NCBI GenBank assembly: GCA_934438175.1
Contig: CAKSBH010000003.1
Coordinates: 62,001-126,000 of the forward strand
Direction of reading: 5' to 3'
Source of the DNA: an uncultured Eubacteriales bacterium
GTDB taxonomy: Bacteria; Bacillota; Clostridia; Oscillospirales; UBA644
DNA length: 64,000 bases
The notes under the pieces were generated by a model. That model was not told the DNA's origin. It did not search any database and saw only the letters and a list, made by a program, of their open reading frames with translations. Below, piece after piece: positions 51,289-60,715 of the stretch (position 1 is the stretch's first letter; each line of letters opens with the position of its first letter). The translations under genes and the position numbers were made by a program.

Positions 51289-51311
51289 GCACCGGGAAAT
51301 TTCCCCGGTGC
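51289..51311 (-). terminator. Terminator of sleB
   Basis: Hairpin GCACCGGGAAA / TTTCCCCGGTGC with one bulged base, followed on the minus strand by GGTTTTTTTGTGG. Confidence 0.8.
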
Positions 51312-51331
51312 AAAAAACAGGATTCCATCGC

Positions 51332-52033
51332 TCAGCCCTTGGAAAACACATGGTTGCCGAAGGTCGCCGAAATGGGAAGAGAGCGGATCCAGGCATTGGT
51401 AGCGGTTTTCGGGTTGTAATAATAAATACATCCGCCGGTCGGATCCCAGCCGCCGAGAGCGGCATCTGCCGCCTGATACGCCGTACTGTTGGGAGTCAGA
51501 TTCACCTGTCCGTCCGCCACGGCATCAAACGCGCCTTTCTGGTATACGACGCCCGCCAGCGTATTGGGAAACGACGGATGTTTCACGCGATTGAGAATCA
51601 CGGCACCGACGGCAACCTGTCCCACATAACTCTCGCCCCGCGCTTCTCCGTAAATCACACGGGCAAGCAATGTGCGATCGCTTTCGCTGTACGAAGAAGA
51701 GGAAGAGGAGGAAGACGAAGAAATCCCCATGGCAGCAAGGGTTTTCGGACCGGCAACACCGTCTGCCGTCAGTCCGTTCTTCTTCTGAAACCAGATGACC
51801 GCCTCCTTGGTCTTGGTGCCGTAGATCCCGTCCACCGAGCCGGAATAATATCCCCAGTTTTTCAGTTTGGTCTGAATTTTCTTCACCTCATTGCCGCGGG
51901 AGCCGTACCGGGATAAAACCTGGCGGACCCCCTCCTCTTCCTGTCCTCCCGTCTGACTGGGAGAGCATCCGGCAAAAACCAGCATCAGACAAAGCAAAAA
52001 GCAGACAATCCGAAGCATTTTCTTTCCGTTCAT
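51332..52033 (-). CDS. sleB: Spore cortex-lytic enzyme SleB-like lipoprotein
   Basis: A 233-residue protein. Lipobox LVFAGC; a peptidoglycan-binding domain (about 40-100, GNEVKKIQTKLKNWGYYSG and DGIYGTKTKEAV); a linker with ten consecutive serines; and the SleB hydrolase domain (about 118-233) with catalytic Glu in RVIYGEARGES and the later GGWDPTGGCIYYYNP. SleB cleaves muramic-lactam peptidoglycan in germinating spores. The lipoprotein signal instead of a plain signal peptide is a variation. Start ATG 52033 follows AAGGAG. A sigma-G-like promoter supports a spore role. Confidence 0.9.
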   Translation of the reverse strand: MNGKKMLRIVCFLLCLMLVFAGCSPSQTGGQEEEGVRQVLSRYGSRGNEVKKIQTKLKNWGYYSGSVDGIYGTKTKEAVIWFQKKNGLTADGVAGPKTLAAMGISSSSSSSSSSYSESDRTLLARVIYGEARGESYVGQVAVGAVILNRVKHPSFPNTLAGVVYQKGAFDAVADGQVNLTPNSTAYQAADAALGGWDPTGGCIYYYNPKTATNAWIRSLPISATFGNHVFSKG

Positions 52034-52075
52034 ATTCAAATCTCCTTATTCCGAAAGATTCCGAATTTCTGCTGA

Positions 52076-52104
52076 TAGTATGAGCAAAAAATTTCCGGAT
52101 ATGC
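52076..52104 (-). promoter_or_regulatory. Sigma-G/F-like promoter of sleB
   Basis: Minus-strand GCATA (52104-52100), 17-bp spacer, CATACTA (52082-52076), about 43 bp before the sleB start. This matches the forespore sigma-G pattern GNATR-N17/18-CATNNTA and no sigma-A -35 is present. Confidence 0.65.
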
Positions 52105-52125
52105 CGTTTTTTTGAAAATTTCCCC

Positions 52126-52154
52126 TTGCTTTTTCAACGGTTTTGTCCTATAAT
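52126..52154 (+). promoter_or_regulatory. Promoter of the pcrA-pncC operon
   Basis: TTGCTT (52126-52131), 17-bp spacer, TATAAT (52149-52154), 75 bp before the helicase start. Confidence 0.7.
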
Positions 52155-52228
52155 GATAATAGTATTTTTATAGATATAAAAATTTTGACCCGGATCCAGG
52201 GTCGGAAAAACGGGGGCATCAAAAACTC

Positions 52229-54607
52229 ATGGCAGAATCGTTCTGTTCCCTTCGCAGGCGCATCCTCGAAGACGAATATTCCCACCTCAACGACCGGCAG
52301 CGCGAAGCCGTTTTCGCCTCCGGTTCGCCTTTGCTGATTCTTGCAGGCGCCGGCAGCGGAAAGACGACCGTCCTTGTCAACAAAATCGGCTACCTCGTCC
52401 GATACGGTGAAACTTACTGTTCGGAACGGGACGATGCCTCCAAGGAAGACACGGCATTTCTTGCCGAATGTCTCCGGGACCGTACGATGCGCAACGGTTC
52501 CCGTTATGAACAACTGATGAGAGAAAATCCCATTCCCGCGCGCAATCTGCTTGCCATCACCTTTACCAACAAGGCGGCAGGCGAGATGCGGGAACGCCTG
52601 GAAGCAAATTTCGGCATCTCCGCACAGGAACTCTGGGCGCTGACCTTCCATGCCCTTTGCGTCCGTATCCTTCGCCGCTATATTCCCCTGCTTGGCTTTG
52701 ATGAGAATTTCACCATTTATGATGACAGCGATTCCATCAAACTGATTGAGCATTGCATCAAAGACCTTTCGTTGGATGAGCGGTACAAGCCCCGTCTCTG
52801 CCGTTCTGTCATTTCCCGCGCCAAGACAGACTTTCTCGGCGTGGAAGAATTTGCCGAAAAGCGCAAAGAGCCGCTGTACCCCAAACTTGCCGATGTCTAC
52901 GAACGGTATCAGGCGGGGCTGCGGGAAGCAAACGCACTCGATTTTGACGATCTGATCTTTTTTACCGTGCGGCTTCTCTCGGAATACGAAGAAGTGCGGC
53001 GACGCATTCAGAACCGGTTCCGCTACGTTCTGGTCGATGAATTTCAGGACACCAACCCCCTGCAATACCGTCTGGTCTCCCTGCTGGTGAAAGACGGAAA
53101 CATCTGCGTAGTGGGAGACGACGACCAAAGCATCTATCGCTTCATGGGAGCTTCGGTCAAGAATATCCTCGGGTTTGAGAATCGGTTTGCCGGCACCCGT
53201 GTCATCCGGCTGGAGCAGAATTACCGCTCCACGCAGGTCATTCTGGATGCCGCAAACGAAGTAATCTCGCACAACGAAAACCGAAAGCCGAAAAAGCTGT
53301 GGACCGAGCAGACAGGCGGAAATAAAATTCGCTATTGCCAGCTTTCCTCTTCACAGGAAGAGGGCGAATACATTGCAAAAAACATTCTTTCCGGAATTTC
53401 GGCCGGGAAGAAATATCAGGATTTCTGCGTTTTGTACCGCACCCATTCGCAAAGCCATTCCATTGAACTTGCGCTCAAGGGCAACGGAATCCCCTATCGC
53501 ATTTTCGGGGGGCTTGCCTTTTTCAAACGCAAAGAAATTCAGGATATTCTCGCTTATCTCAACGTCATCTGCAATCCCAACGACCGCACGCGGCTCACAC
53601 GCATCATCAACGAACCGAAACGGGGCATCGGCGACACCACACTTCTGCGGATTTCGGACATTGCTTCCGCCAACGGCATTCCGTTTTTCGATGTTATCCG
53701 GAGAGCCGACGAATTCCCGGATCTTGCCCGCGCGGCGGACAAGCTACGGCGTTTTGCCGCTTTGATTGACGGGCTTGCCGAAAAGGCAAAAACCATGTCG
53801 CTCCCCGCCCTGTTTACCGAAGTTCTTGCCGAAACCGGCTACGATGCCATGCTGGACGGGTTTGACCGCAACGAGCGCCGCATGAAAAAAGAAAACCTGC
53901 AGGAACTGTACAATTCCCTTGTCAAATACGAAACCGACGCGCGCAGAAACGGTGTAGAGCCGTCGCTTTCCGGCTATCTGGAAGAGACCGCTCTGGTCAG
54001 CGCCGTAGACGCATTGGACGAAAACGACGATGCCGTTGTCATGATGACCATGCACTGTGCCAAGGGACTGGAATTCGACACCGTGTTCATTTCCGGTTTT
54101 GAGGAAGGGCTTTTCCCGTCCTCCCTTTCCGTGGGCGAAGAAGGCGGGATTGAAGAAGAGCGCCGGCTCTGCTACGTCGCCATCACCCGCGCAAAATCCC
54201 AGCTGTTCATCCTTTCCACCCGCGTTCGGATGAACTACGGACAGATCCGCCCGGCAGAGCCGTCCCGGTTTCTGAAGGAGATTCCGGAAGATCTGATTGA
54301 GCAGAAACAGCGGCAGCCGCTTCCGAAGTTCCCCGCCGTATCGCCCTACGCATCCCGAAGCAACAAGCCGAAGCGACCGCTTCACAACCCATCGTTCGGG
54401 CTTTCGTCCCCTGCCCCTGTCATCACGCCGAAACCGGCAACGGCTCCCCGCTTTGCCGTCGGACAAACGGTATTTCACAAGACGTTCGGAGAAGGAACCG
54501 TTGTATCCGTAACACCGTTGTCGTCAGATACACTGCTGGAGGTGTCGTTCCGCACGGCAGGAACAAAAAAACTGATGGCAAACTATGCCAAACTGGAGAT
54601 TCGCTGA
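52229..54607 (+). CDS. pcrA: ATP-dependent DNA helicase PcrA/UvrD
   Basis: A 792-residue SF1A helicase for repair and replication restart. Motif I AGAGSGKTT (39-47), Ia ITFTNKAAGEMRERL, II DEFQDTNPLQY, III GDDDQSIYRFMGA, IV LEQNYRST, V MTMHCAKGLEFDTVF, VI YVAITRAK. A C-terminal tail (about 730-790) resembles the PcrA/UvrD Tudor-like domain (GQTVFHKTFGEGTVVS) that binds RNA polymerase. The ribosome site (GGGGG) is rather far from the ATG, so an alternative downstream start is possible but ATG 52229 keeps the family N-terminus. Confidence 0.95.
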   Translation: MAESFCSLRRRILEDEYSHLNDRQREAVFASGSPLLILAGAGSGKTTVLVNKIGYLVRYGETYCSERDDASKEDTAFLAECLRDRTMRNGSRYEQLMRENPIPARNLLAITFTNKAAGEMRERLEANFGISAQELWALTFHALCVRILRRYIPLLGFDENFTIYDDSDSIKLIEHCIKDLSLDERYKPRLCRSVISRAKTDFLGVEEFAEKRKEPLYPKLADVYERYQAGLREANALDFDDLIFFTVRLLSEYEEVRRRIQNRFRYVLVDEFQDTNPLQYRLVSLLVKDGNICVVGDDDQSIYRFMGASVKNILGFENRFAGTRVIRLEQNYRSTQVILDAANEVISHNENRKPKKLWTEQTGGNKIRYCQLSSSQEEGEYIAKNILSGISAGKKYQDFCVLYRTHSQSHSIELALKGNGIPYRIFGGLAFFKRKEIQDILAYLNVICNPNDRTRLTRIINEPKRGIGDTTLLRISDIASANGIPFFDVIRRADEFPDLARAADKLRRFAALIDGLAEKAKTMSLPALFTEVLAETGYDAMLDGFDRNERRMKKENLQELYNSLVKYETDARRNGVEPSLSGYLEETALVSAVDALDENDDAVVMMTMHCAKGLEFDTVFISGFEEGLFPSSLSVGEEGGIEEERRLCYVAITRAKSQLFILSTRVRMNYGQIRPAEPSRFLKEIPEDLIEQKQRQPLPKFPAVSPYASRSNKPKRPLHNPSFGLSSPAPVITPKPATAPRFAVGQTVFHKTFGEGTVVSVTPLSSDTLLEVSFRTAGTKKLMANYAKLEIR

Positions 54608-54608
54608 T

Positions 54609-55889
54609 ATGGAAATCGTTCTTCTCACCGTTTGCTGTATTTTCGCTTTCGGGGCACTTGCCGTCGGAATCGTCTGCCTCCTCCGTGTCGGAAAGCACGG
54701 AAAAAACGAAGACCTCCGACAGGACCTCTCTCTGACCCGCGCGGAGCTTTCCCAGCGTTTTGATACCATGCAGAATCATCTGTTTCAGACCCTCAACGAG
54801 GGAACCCGGACAACGTCGGAAATCCAGATTGCCCGTCTGACGCAGTTGTCCGGCGAACTGAACACATCCCTGCGCACGCTTTCGGAAACGGTGCAGAACA
54901 ACCTGGATCGGATCCGCAACACCATGGAAAAGAAAATGGACACGCTTCAGGCAGAAAACGCCAAGAAGCTGGACGAGATCCGTGGCGTGGTGGATGAAAA
55001 GCTGCAAAAAACCCTCGATGACCGCATGAAGGAGTCGCTCACGCTTGTAACGACTCAGTTGGAACGCGTCTATACCCAGCTGGGCGAAATGCAAACGCTT
55101 GCCGCCGGGGTCGGAGATCTGAAAAAGATTCTTTCCAACGTCAAGACCCGGGGCGTTCTCGGAGAAGTTCAACTGGAGCGGATTCTGGAACAGATCCTCA
55201 CGCCGGAACAATACGACTGCAACGTCTGCACCAAAAGCAAGTCACGGGATGCCGTGGAATTTGCCGTCAAACTGCCGTCCAAGGACGACTCTCTGCCGTT
55301 TTTGTACCTGCCCATTGACGCCAAGTTCCCGCTGGATCGCTATACGGCGCTTCTGGATGCTTATGACTCTGCCGATGCCGCTGCCATTGAAGCCGCTTCC
55401 AAAGAATTGGAACGGTTTATCCGCGACAGTGCAAAGACCATTCACGAAAAATACATCGATCCCCCCCGCACCACACCGTTTGCCATTCTGTTTCTTCCCA
55501 CGGAAGGACTGTATTCCGAAGTAACGCGCCGGCCTGCCCTGTTTGAATCGCTTCAGCGGGACTATAACGTCACCGTTACGGGACCGTCCACCATCACCGC
55601 ATTCCTCAACAGTCTGCAGATGGGCTTCCGCACGCTTGCCATCGAAAAACGCTCCGCCGAGGTGTGGAAACTCCTGGGTGCCGTCAAGACGGAGTTCGGA
55701 AAATTCGGCGAGGTTCTCACCAAGGTCCGTGACCGGCTGAGCAACGTAGACAGCGATCTGGACAAGCTGATCGGAACAAGAACCAATACCATTCTGCGCC
55801 AGCTCAACAAAGTGCAGGAGCTGCCCGCAGAAGAATCCCGTCAGATTCTCGGCACGGAGCCGGACGATGGCCGGGAGGAAAACGCATGA
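54609..55889 (+). CDS. rmuC: DNA recombination protein RmuC
   Basis: A 426-residue protein with an N-terminal membrane helix (about 3-24), a long coiled coil (about 25-165) and a PD-(D/E)XK-like nuclease core (about 180-340: GVLGEVQLERIL, AVEFAVKLPS, PIDAKFPLDRY). RmuC limits inversions at repeats in E. coli. Start ATG 54609 directly after the pcrA stop (TGATATG). The stop overlaps the next start by 4 bp. Confidence 0.93.
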   Translation: MEIVLLTVCCIFAFGALAVGIVCLLRVGKHGKNEDLRQDLSLTRAELSQRFDTMQNHLFQTLNEGTRTTSEIQIARLTQLSGELNTSLRTLSETVQNNLDRIRNTMEKKMDTLQAENAKKLDEIRGVVDEKLQKTLDDRMKESLTLVTTQLERVYTQLGEMQTLAAGVGDLKKILSNVKTRGVLGEVQLERILEQILTPEQYDCNVCTKSKSRDAVEFAVKLPSKDDSLPFLYLPIDAKFPLDRYTALLDAYDSADAAAIEAASKELERFIRDSAKTIHEKYIDPPRTTPFAILFLPTEGLYSEVTRRPALFESLQRDYNVTVTGPSTITAFLNSLQMGFRTLAIEKRSAEVWKLLGAVKTEFGKFGEVLTKVRDRLSNVDSDLDKLIGTRTNTILRQLNKVQELPAEESRQILGTEPDDGREENA

Positions 55890-56986
55890 TTTACCTCGAT
55901 AACGCCGCCACAACCCGGATGAATCCCGAAGCGGCGGAACTGTACGCACATCTTGCGACCGAACAATACGCCAATTCCGAATCGCTTCACACCTTCGGTT
56001 TTTCCGTCCAGCAGCTTCTGGATCATGCCCGGGATGCTCTGGCAAAAAAAGCGGGGGTAAAGCCGGAAGAGTTCTTTTTTGCACCATGCGGCACACTGGC
56101 AGACAATACAGCCATTCTCGGCACCGTGGATCCCAAACGGGGAGGACGGATTGTCACTTCCGCTTTTGAGCATCCTGCCGTAGCGGAATGCATGAAAAAA
56201 CTGGAATCCTCCTTTGACGTTGTATATCTTCGCCCGGAAAACGGAATCATCACACCGGAGCAGCTGAGCCGCGCACTGACACCGGACACCCGTCTGGTCA
56301 GCATCATGCACGTCAACAACGAAACCGGCGCCGTAGCGGATCTCCGCGCCCTCTCCGCCGTCATCCGGCGCAGCGGCTGCGGAGCATTGTTTCACACCGA
56401 TGCCATCCAGGGCTTTCTCAAAGAGCCCCTTTCTTATTCCTGCGTGGATCTTGCCTCCTTTTCCGCACACAAAACGCACGGTCCCAAAGGGCTGGGGGCG
56501 CTGTATGTCCGGCGCGGAGTCCGTATCCGTCCCGTCTATTACGGAGGAGGACACGAAAAAGGATTGTTTTCCGGCACGGTCAATGTACCGGGAATCGCTG
56601 CCTGGGCAAAAGCCGTGGAAAACACGGATTGCCTCCGGGAAAGGACATATGTGGAAGGGCTGAATACACTCTGCCGGTCGCTCCTCCTTCCCCTCGGCGC
56701 CCGCATCGTCTCTCCGGAACATGCCAGTCCGTATATTTTAAGCGTGATCTTCCCGAACTACATTGCGGAAAACATCATTCATGCACTTTCCCGTTCCGGA
56801 ATTGCCGTATCTTCCGGTTCTGCCTGCTCTTCCAGGCATCCGGGAGCCGTTTTCCGTGCACTCGGGCTGGAGTCCTATGCAAAAAACGCACTGCGCATCA
56901 GTTTCTGTGCACAGAACACCGAAGCCGAAATCCGGCGCTTTGCCGAGGTTCTTTCCGGCACGCTCGGGTCTTTGATTCAAAAATAA
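55886..56986 (+). CDS. Second cysteine desulfurase (NifS-like), ThiI partner
   Basis: A 366-residue PLP enzyme with Lys196 in FSAHKTHGPKG, stacking His in FEHPAV, HTDAIQ, VNNETG and persulfide Cys314 in SSGSACSS. The usual TSGGTEADN reads APCGTLADN (66-74) here, a change near the PLP phosphate site. It is 29 bp before metG and close to thiI in the same operon; in Bacillus a dedicated NifS-like enzyme next to ThiI feeds sulfur to tRNA 4-thiouridine. That role is inferred here. Confidence 0.9.
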   Translation: MIYLDNAATTRMNPEAAELYAHLATEQYANSESLHTFGFSVQQLLDHARDALAKKAGVKPEEFFFAPCGTLADNTAILGTVDPKRGGRIVTSAFEHPAVAECMKKLESSFDVVYLRPENGIITPEQLSRALTPDTRLVSIMHVNNETGAVADLRALSAVIRRSGCGALFHTDAIQGFLKEPLSYSCVDLASFSAHKTHGPKGLGALYVRRGVRIRPVYYGGGHEKGLFSGTVNVPGIAAWAKAVENTDCLRERTYVEGLNTLCRSLLLPLGARIVSPEHASPYILSVIFPNYIAENIIHALSRSGIAVSSGSACSSRHPGAVFRALGLESYAKNALRISFCAQNTEAEIRRFAEVLSGTLGSLIQK

Positions 56987-57015
56987 ATCTTTCCTACAGG
57001 AGTTGAACGATCCTC

Positions 57016-59004
57016 ATGACAACAAAGCCAAAATTTTACATGACCACCGCCATTGCCTATGCGTCCCGAAAGCCGCACATCGGCAATACCTATGAAATCA
57101 TCCTGGCAGATGCCATTGCCCGATTCCGCCGCGCGGAGGGCTATGACGTATGGCTCTGCACCGGCACGGACGAGCACGGAAAGAAAATCGAAGAATATGC
57201 CGAAAAAGCGGGCATTCCCCCTCAGAAATACGTGGACGGCGTTTCCGGAGAAATCCGTACGCTGTGGGATGCCATGAACACAACGTACGATTACTTTATC
57301 CGTACAACCGACGAAGCCCACGAAAAAGCCGTGCAGAAAATCTTCCGCCGTCTTTATGAACAGGGAGATATTTACAAGGGCATTTATGAGGGCTGGTACT
57401 GCACGCCGGACGAATCGTTCTATACCGATACGCAGGTGGTGGACGGCAAATGCCCGGACTGCGGCAGACCGGTTGTTCGTGCCAGCGAAGAAGCATATAA
57501 ATTCAATATGAAAAAATATGCAGACCGGTTGATGCAGTATATCGATGAGCATCCGGACTTTATTGAGCCGGAAAGCCGTAAAAAGGAAATTCTCAACAAT
57601 TTTCTCAAAGCAGGTCTTCAGGATCTTTGCGTGTCCCGCACCTCATTCTCCTGGGGAATCCCAGTAGATTTTGACCCCAAGCATGTTATCTACGTATGGC
57701 TGGATGCTCTGACCAACTACATCACGGCGCTCGGCTACGATCCGGACAAAACGTATGAGGAGCAATCCGAACGGTTCCGTTCCTACTGGCCCGCCCAGGT
57801 TCACATCATCGGCAAGGATATTATCCGCTTCCACACCATCTACTGGCCCATCTTCCTTATGGCACTTGGACTTCCGCTTCCCAAAAAGATTTTTGCCCAT
57901 CCGTGGTTCAATTTCGGTGCGGAAAAAATGTCCAAATCCCGCGGAAACGTCATTTATGCCGACGATCTTGCCCGTCACTTTACCGTAGACGGTGTGCGTC
58001 ACTACGCTCTGGCTGAAATGCCGTACAACAACGACGGCTCGGTGACATATGAGGCAGTCATCAAACGCTTCAACACCGATCTGGTCAATAACCTGGGGAA
58101 CCTGGTCAAGCGCACGCTTGACATGGAAAAGAAATATTTCGGCAAGGTAATCCAGGAGCCGAATGCACCGGAACCGCTGGACCGGGAACTGCTTGATGCC
58201 TGTCTGCAGACAAAGCAGACCGTTACCGAAAACGTTCACGGCTATCATATCGCGGATGCGGAAACCGCCATTTTCGCACTGCTCAGCAGGGCGAACAAAT
58301 ACATCGATGAAACATCCCCCTGGGTTCTTGCCAAGGACGAAACAAAACGTGCCCGCCTGGGAACCGTGCTGTATCAGCTGCTTTGCACCATCCGCTGGGC
58401 AACCGTTCTGCTTCATCCGTTCCTTCCCGCAACGGCGGAGGAGATTCTGCGTGAGCTCGGAGCAGAAGACCTTCTGACCTCGATGAAAGAAAACAACGGC
58501 GTTCTTCTGTTTGACCGGTTCCTGCGTGACGAAACGTCTTTCGCGGCGTTTGTGCCCGGATCTTCGGTCGGAGATTCCTCGGTTCTGTTTGCACGCGTAG
58601 ATGAAAAGGCAAAGCTGGAGGAGATCAAGAAAGAAAAAGAAGCCACCGCGCAGCCGGAAGCCGCAAAGAAGCCGGAGGGCTGTGCCCTCATCGGAATTGA
58701 CGACTTCCGCAACATCGAACTGCGGACAGCCCAGATTCTTGCGTGCGAACGGGTGGAAAAAGCAAAGAAGTTGCTGAAATTGCAGCTGGATCTCGGATAT
58801 GAAAAACGCCAGGTCGTTTCCGGAATTGCCGCCTTCTACCAGCCGGAAGAACTGATTGGGAAAAAGGTGATCGTTGTAGCCAACCTCAAGCCCGCCAAAC
58901 TTTGCGGAGAAGAATCAAACGGCATGATTCTTGCCTCCGGAGAAGAAACCGTGCGTGTGGTATTTCTGCATCCCGACACGCCCAACGGAGAAAGAGTCTG
59001 CTGA
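57016..59004 (+). CDS. metG: Methionyl-tRNA synthetase with C-terminal tRNA-binding domain
   Basis: A 662-residue class I synthetase: HIGN (21-24), a zinc knuckle CPDCG (146-150), KMSKS (304-308), an anticodon domain, and a C-terminal EMAP-II/Trbp111-like tRNA-binding domain (about 560-662, DFRNIELRTAQI and ANLKPAKLCG). The linker contains a Lys/Glu/Ala-rich stretch. The stop shares one base with the thiI start (TGATG). Confidence 0.96.
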   Translation: MTTKPKFYMTTAIAYASRKPHIGNTYEIILADAIARFRRAEGYDVWLCTGTDEHGKKIEEYAEKAGIPPQKYVDGVSGEIRTLWDAMNTTYDYFIRTTDEAHEKAVQKIFRRLYEQGDIYKGIYEGWYCTPDESFYTDTQVVDGKCPDCGRPVVRASEEAYKFNMKKYADRLMQYIDEHPDFIEPESRKKEILNNFLKAGLQDLCVSRTSFSWGIPVDFDPKHVIYVWLDALTNYITALGYDPDKTYEEQSERFRSYWPAQVHIIGKDIIRFHTIYWPIFLMALGLPLPKKIFAHPWFNFGAEKMSKSRGNVIYADDLARHFTVDGVRHYALAEMPYNNDGSVTYEAVIKRFNTDLVNNLGNLVKRTLDMEKKYFGKVIQEPNAPEPLDRELLDACLQTKQTVTENVHGYHIADAETAIFALLSRANKYIDETSPWVLAKDETKRARLGTVLYQLLCTIRWATVLLHPFLPATAEEILRELGAEDLLTSMKENNGVLLFDRFLRDETSFAAFVPGSSVGDSSVLFARVDEKAKLEEIKKEKEATAQPEAAKKPEGCALIGIDDFRNIELRTAQILACERVEKAKKLLKLQLDLGYEKRQVVSGIAAFYQPEELIGKKVIVVANLKPAKLCGEESNGMILASGEETVRVVFLHPDTPNGERVC

Positions 59005-60167
59005 TGAAAGAAGTTATTTTGCTCAAATACGGAGAAATCATTCTCAAAGGACAAAACAAGCGAACGTTTGAAGAACTGCTGCTTCGCAACATCCGCTATG
59101 CCCTGTCGTTTGTGGGAAAACCCACCCTGGACATCCGACAATCCACCGTCTTCGTTTCGTTTGAGGAAGACGCAGATCTGGACGAGGCGGTAACGGCACT
59201 TTCCCGGGTATTCGGCGTGACGGCGATCTGCCGCTCGCTGGTATGCCCCTACGATTTTGACGAGATGAAAGTTCTTGCAGACGAATATCTCAAGTCGGAG
59301 CTCTGCCGGGCAAAGACGTTCAAAGTCATCGCCAAGCGTTCCGTCAAATCCTACCCGCTCACCTCCCCGCAGATCGGTGAAAAACTGGGAGAATATCTGT
59401 TGGAGCAGAATCCGGGACTCCGCGCGCAGATGGAAGGACAGGAACTGACCGTTTATGCCGAGGTCCGGGAAGGAGGCATCTACGTCCATGCAAATCCCGT
59501 CCGGGGTGCGGGAGGACTTCCCTGCGGATGCGGCGGACACGGACTTCTCATGCTGTCCGGAGGCATTGACAGCCCCGTTGCCGGCTATATGATGGCACGC
59601 CGCGGGATGCGCATCTCTGCCATTCACTTTGAAAGCCCTCCCTACACCAGCGAACGGGCTCGGCAGAAAGTGGAAAAACTTGCCCGCCAGGTTTCCCGTT
59701 ATAGCGGAAAAATCAATCTGTACATCGTTCAGTTTACCGAAATTCAGGAGAAAATCCGCAAAAACTGCAGAGAAGACCTGTTCACGGTCATCATGCGGCG
59801 CATGATGCTTCGCATTGCGCTGAAAGTAGCCGATCAACACAAGGCAGGCGCCATTATTACGGGCGAAAGTCTGGGGCAGGTTGCCAGCCAGACGCTGGAA
59901 GCCATCATCTGCACGGATGCGGTATCGCCCCTGCCGGTGTTCCGTCCCTGCATCGGGTTGGACAAATCGGACATCATTGACCTCGCACGCCGCATCGACA
60001 CATTTGAAACATCCATTGAACCGTACGAGGACTGCTGCACCGTCTTTACCCCCCGGCATCCCCGGACCAAACCGTCGCTTGCGGAAATTGAAAAAGAAGA
60101 AGCAAAACTCGATCTTGCCGACATGATCGAAAATGTTGTGATTGAAAAAGAGGAGGAGCGCGCATGA
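59004..60167 (+). CDS. thiI: tRNA sulfurtransferase ThiI (without rhodanese domain)
   Basis: A 387-residue enzyme for 4-thiouridine at tRNA position 8. An N-terminal ferredoxin-like region and THUMP domain (about 60-165) precede the PP-loop SGGIDSPVAGYMMARRG (SGGIDS at 185-190); Cys340s near EDCCTVF are conserved. There is no rhodanese domain, as in Bacillus ThiI, fitting a direct persulfide transfer from the NifS-like partner upstream. The stretch before the PP-loop is GLPCGCGGHG, with two cysteines where other members have VGT. Confidence 0.94.
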   Translation: MKEVILLKYGEIILKGQNKRTFEELLLRNIRYALSFVGKPTLDIRQSTVFVSFEEDADLDEAVTALSRVFGVTAICRSLVCPYDFDEMKVLADEYLKSELCRAKTFKVIAKRSVKSYPLTSPQIGEKLGEYLLEQNPGLRAQMEGQELTVYAEVREGGIYVHANPVRGAGGLPCGCGGHGLLMLSGGIDSPVAGYMMARRGMRISAIHFESPPYTSERARQKVEKLARQVSRYSGKINLYIVQFTEIQEKIRKNCREDLFTVIMRRMMLRIALKVADQHKAGAIITGESLGQVASQTLEAIICTDAVSPLPVFRPCIGLDKSDIIDLARRIDTFETSIEPYEDCCTVFTPRHPRTKPSLAEIEKEEAKLDLADMIENVVIEKEEERA

Positions 60168-60631
60168 CCCCGCAGGAGTTTGTTCGCCGTTTGGCGAAGA
60201 ACGGTTGGAAAATCGCCTGCGCGGAATCCTGCACCGGAGGTCTGTTTGCCAAGACCGTTACCGACGTTCCCGGCGCGTCCGAGGTGTTTGAGTACGGTGC
60301 GGTTGTATATTCCAACCGCGTAAAATCCCAGCTTCTCAGCGTACGTCCGGAAACCATCCGGCTGCACACGGAGATCAGCGAGGAGGTTGCGCGGGAGCTT
60401 GCAAAGAACATCACCATCATCGCATCCTCCGATTTCGGCGTGGGAATCACCGGTCTTGCCGGTCCCGGAGGCGGAACGCCGGAGCATCCGGTCGGACAGG
60501 TTTTCGTCTGTGTATACCGCAGGGAAGACGACGCGTTCTTTCCCCGGGAACTTTCCCTCACGGGAAGCCGGGAAGAAATCCGACAGAAAACCGTGGACGC
60601 CGTTTATGAAATCTGGAACGAGATCCTGTAA
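60164..60631 (+). CDS. pncC: CinA C-terminal domain / NMN amidohydrolase PncC
   Basis: A 155-residue stand-alone CinA C-terminal domain; E. coli PncC deamidates nicotinamide mononucleotide. Family motifs: AESCTGGL (20-27), YGAVVYSNRVKSQLL, SDFGVGITGLAGPGGGT, PVGQVFV. The N-terminal MoaB-like domain of full CinA is missing. The start overlaps thiI by 4 bp. Last gene of the pcrA operon. Confidence 0.93.
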   Translation: MTPQEFVRRLAKNGWKIACAESCTGGLFAKTVTDVPGASEVFEYGAVVYSNRVKSQLLSVRPETIRLHTEISEEVARELAKNITIIASSDFGVGITGLAGPGGGTPEHPVGQVFVCVYRREDDAFFPRELSLTGSREEIRQKTVDAVYEIWNEIL

Positions 60632-60636
60632 AAAGA

Positions 60637-60680
60637 AAAAGCAAGCCGCGGAATCCATCCGGATTCCGCGGCTTGCTTTT
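60637..60680. terminator. Bidirectional terminator
   Basis: Perfect 20-bp stem (60637-60656 with 60661-60680, loop ATCC) with T-runs on both sides, between convergent operons. Confidence 0.92.
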
Positions 60681-60715
60681 TTCAGAAAGAGGAAAAACCT
60701 TAAAAAATCATGAAA

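Noticed and set aside
51650..51730. Ten consecutive serine codons in sleB as a possible frameshift-prone repeat
   Set aside because: The codons vary and the flanking domains stay in frame, so it is an ordinary linker.
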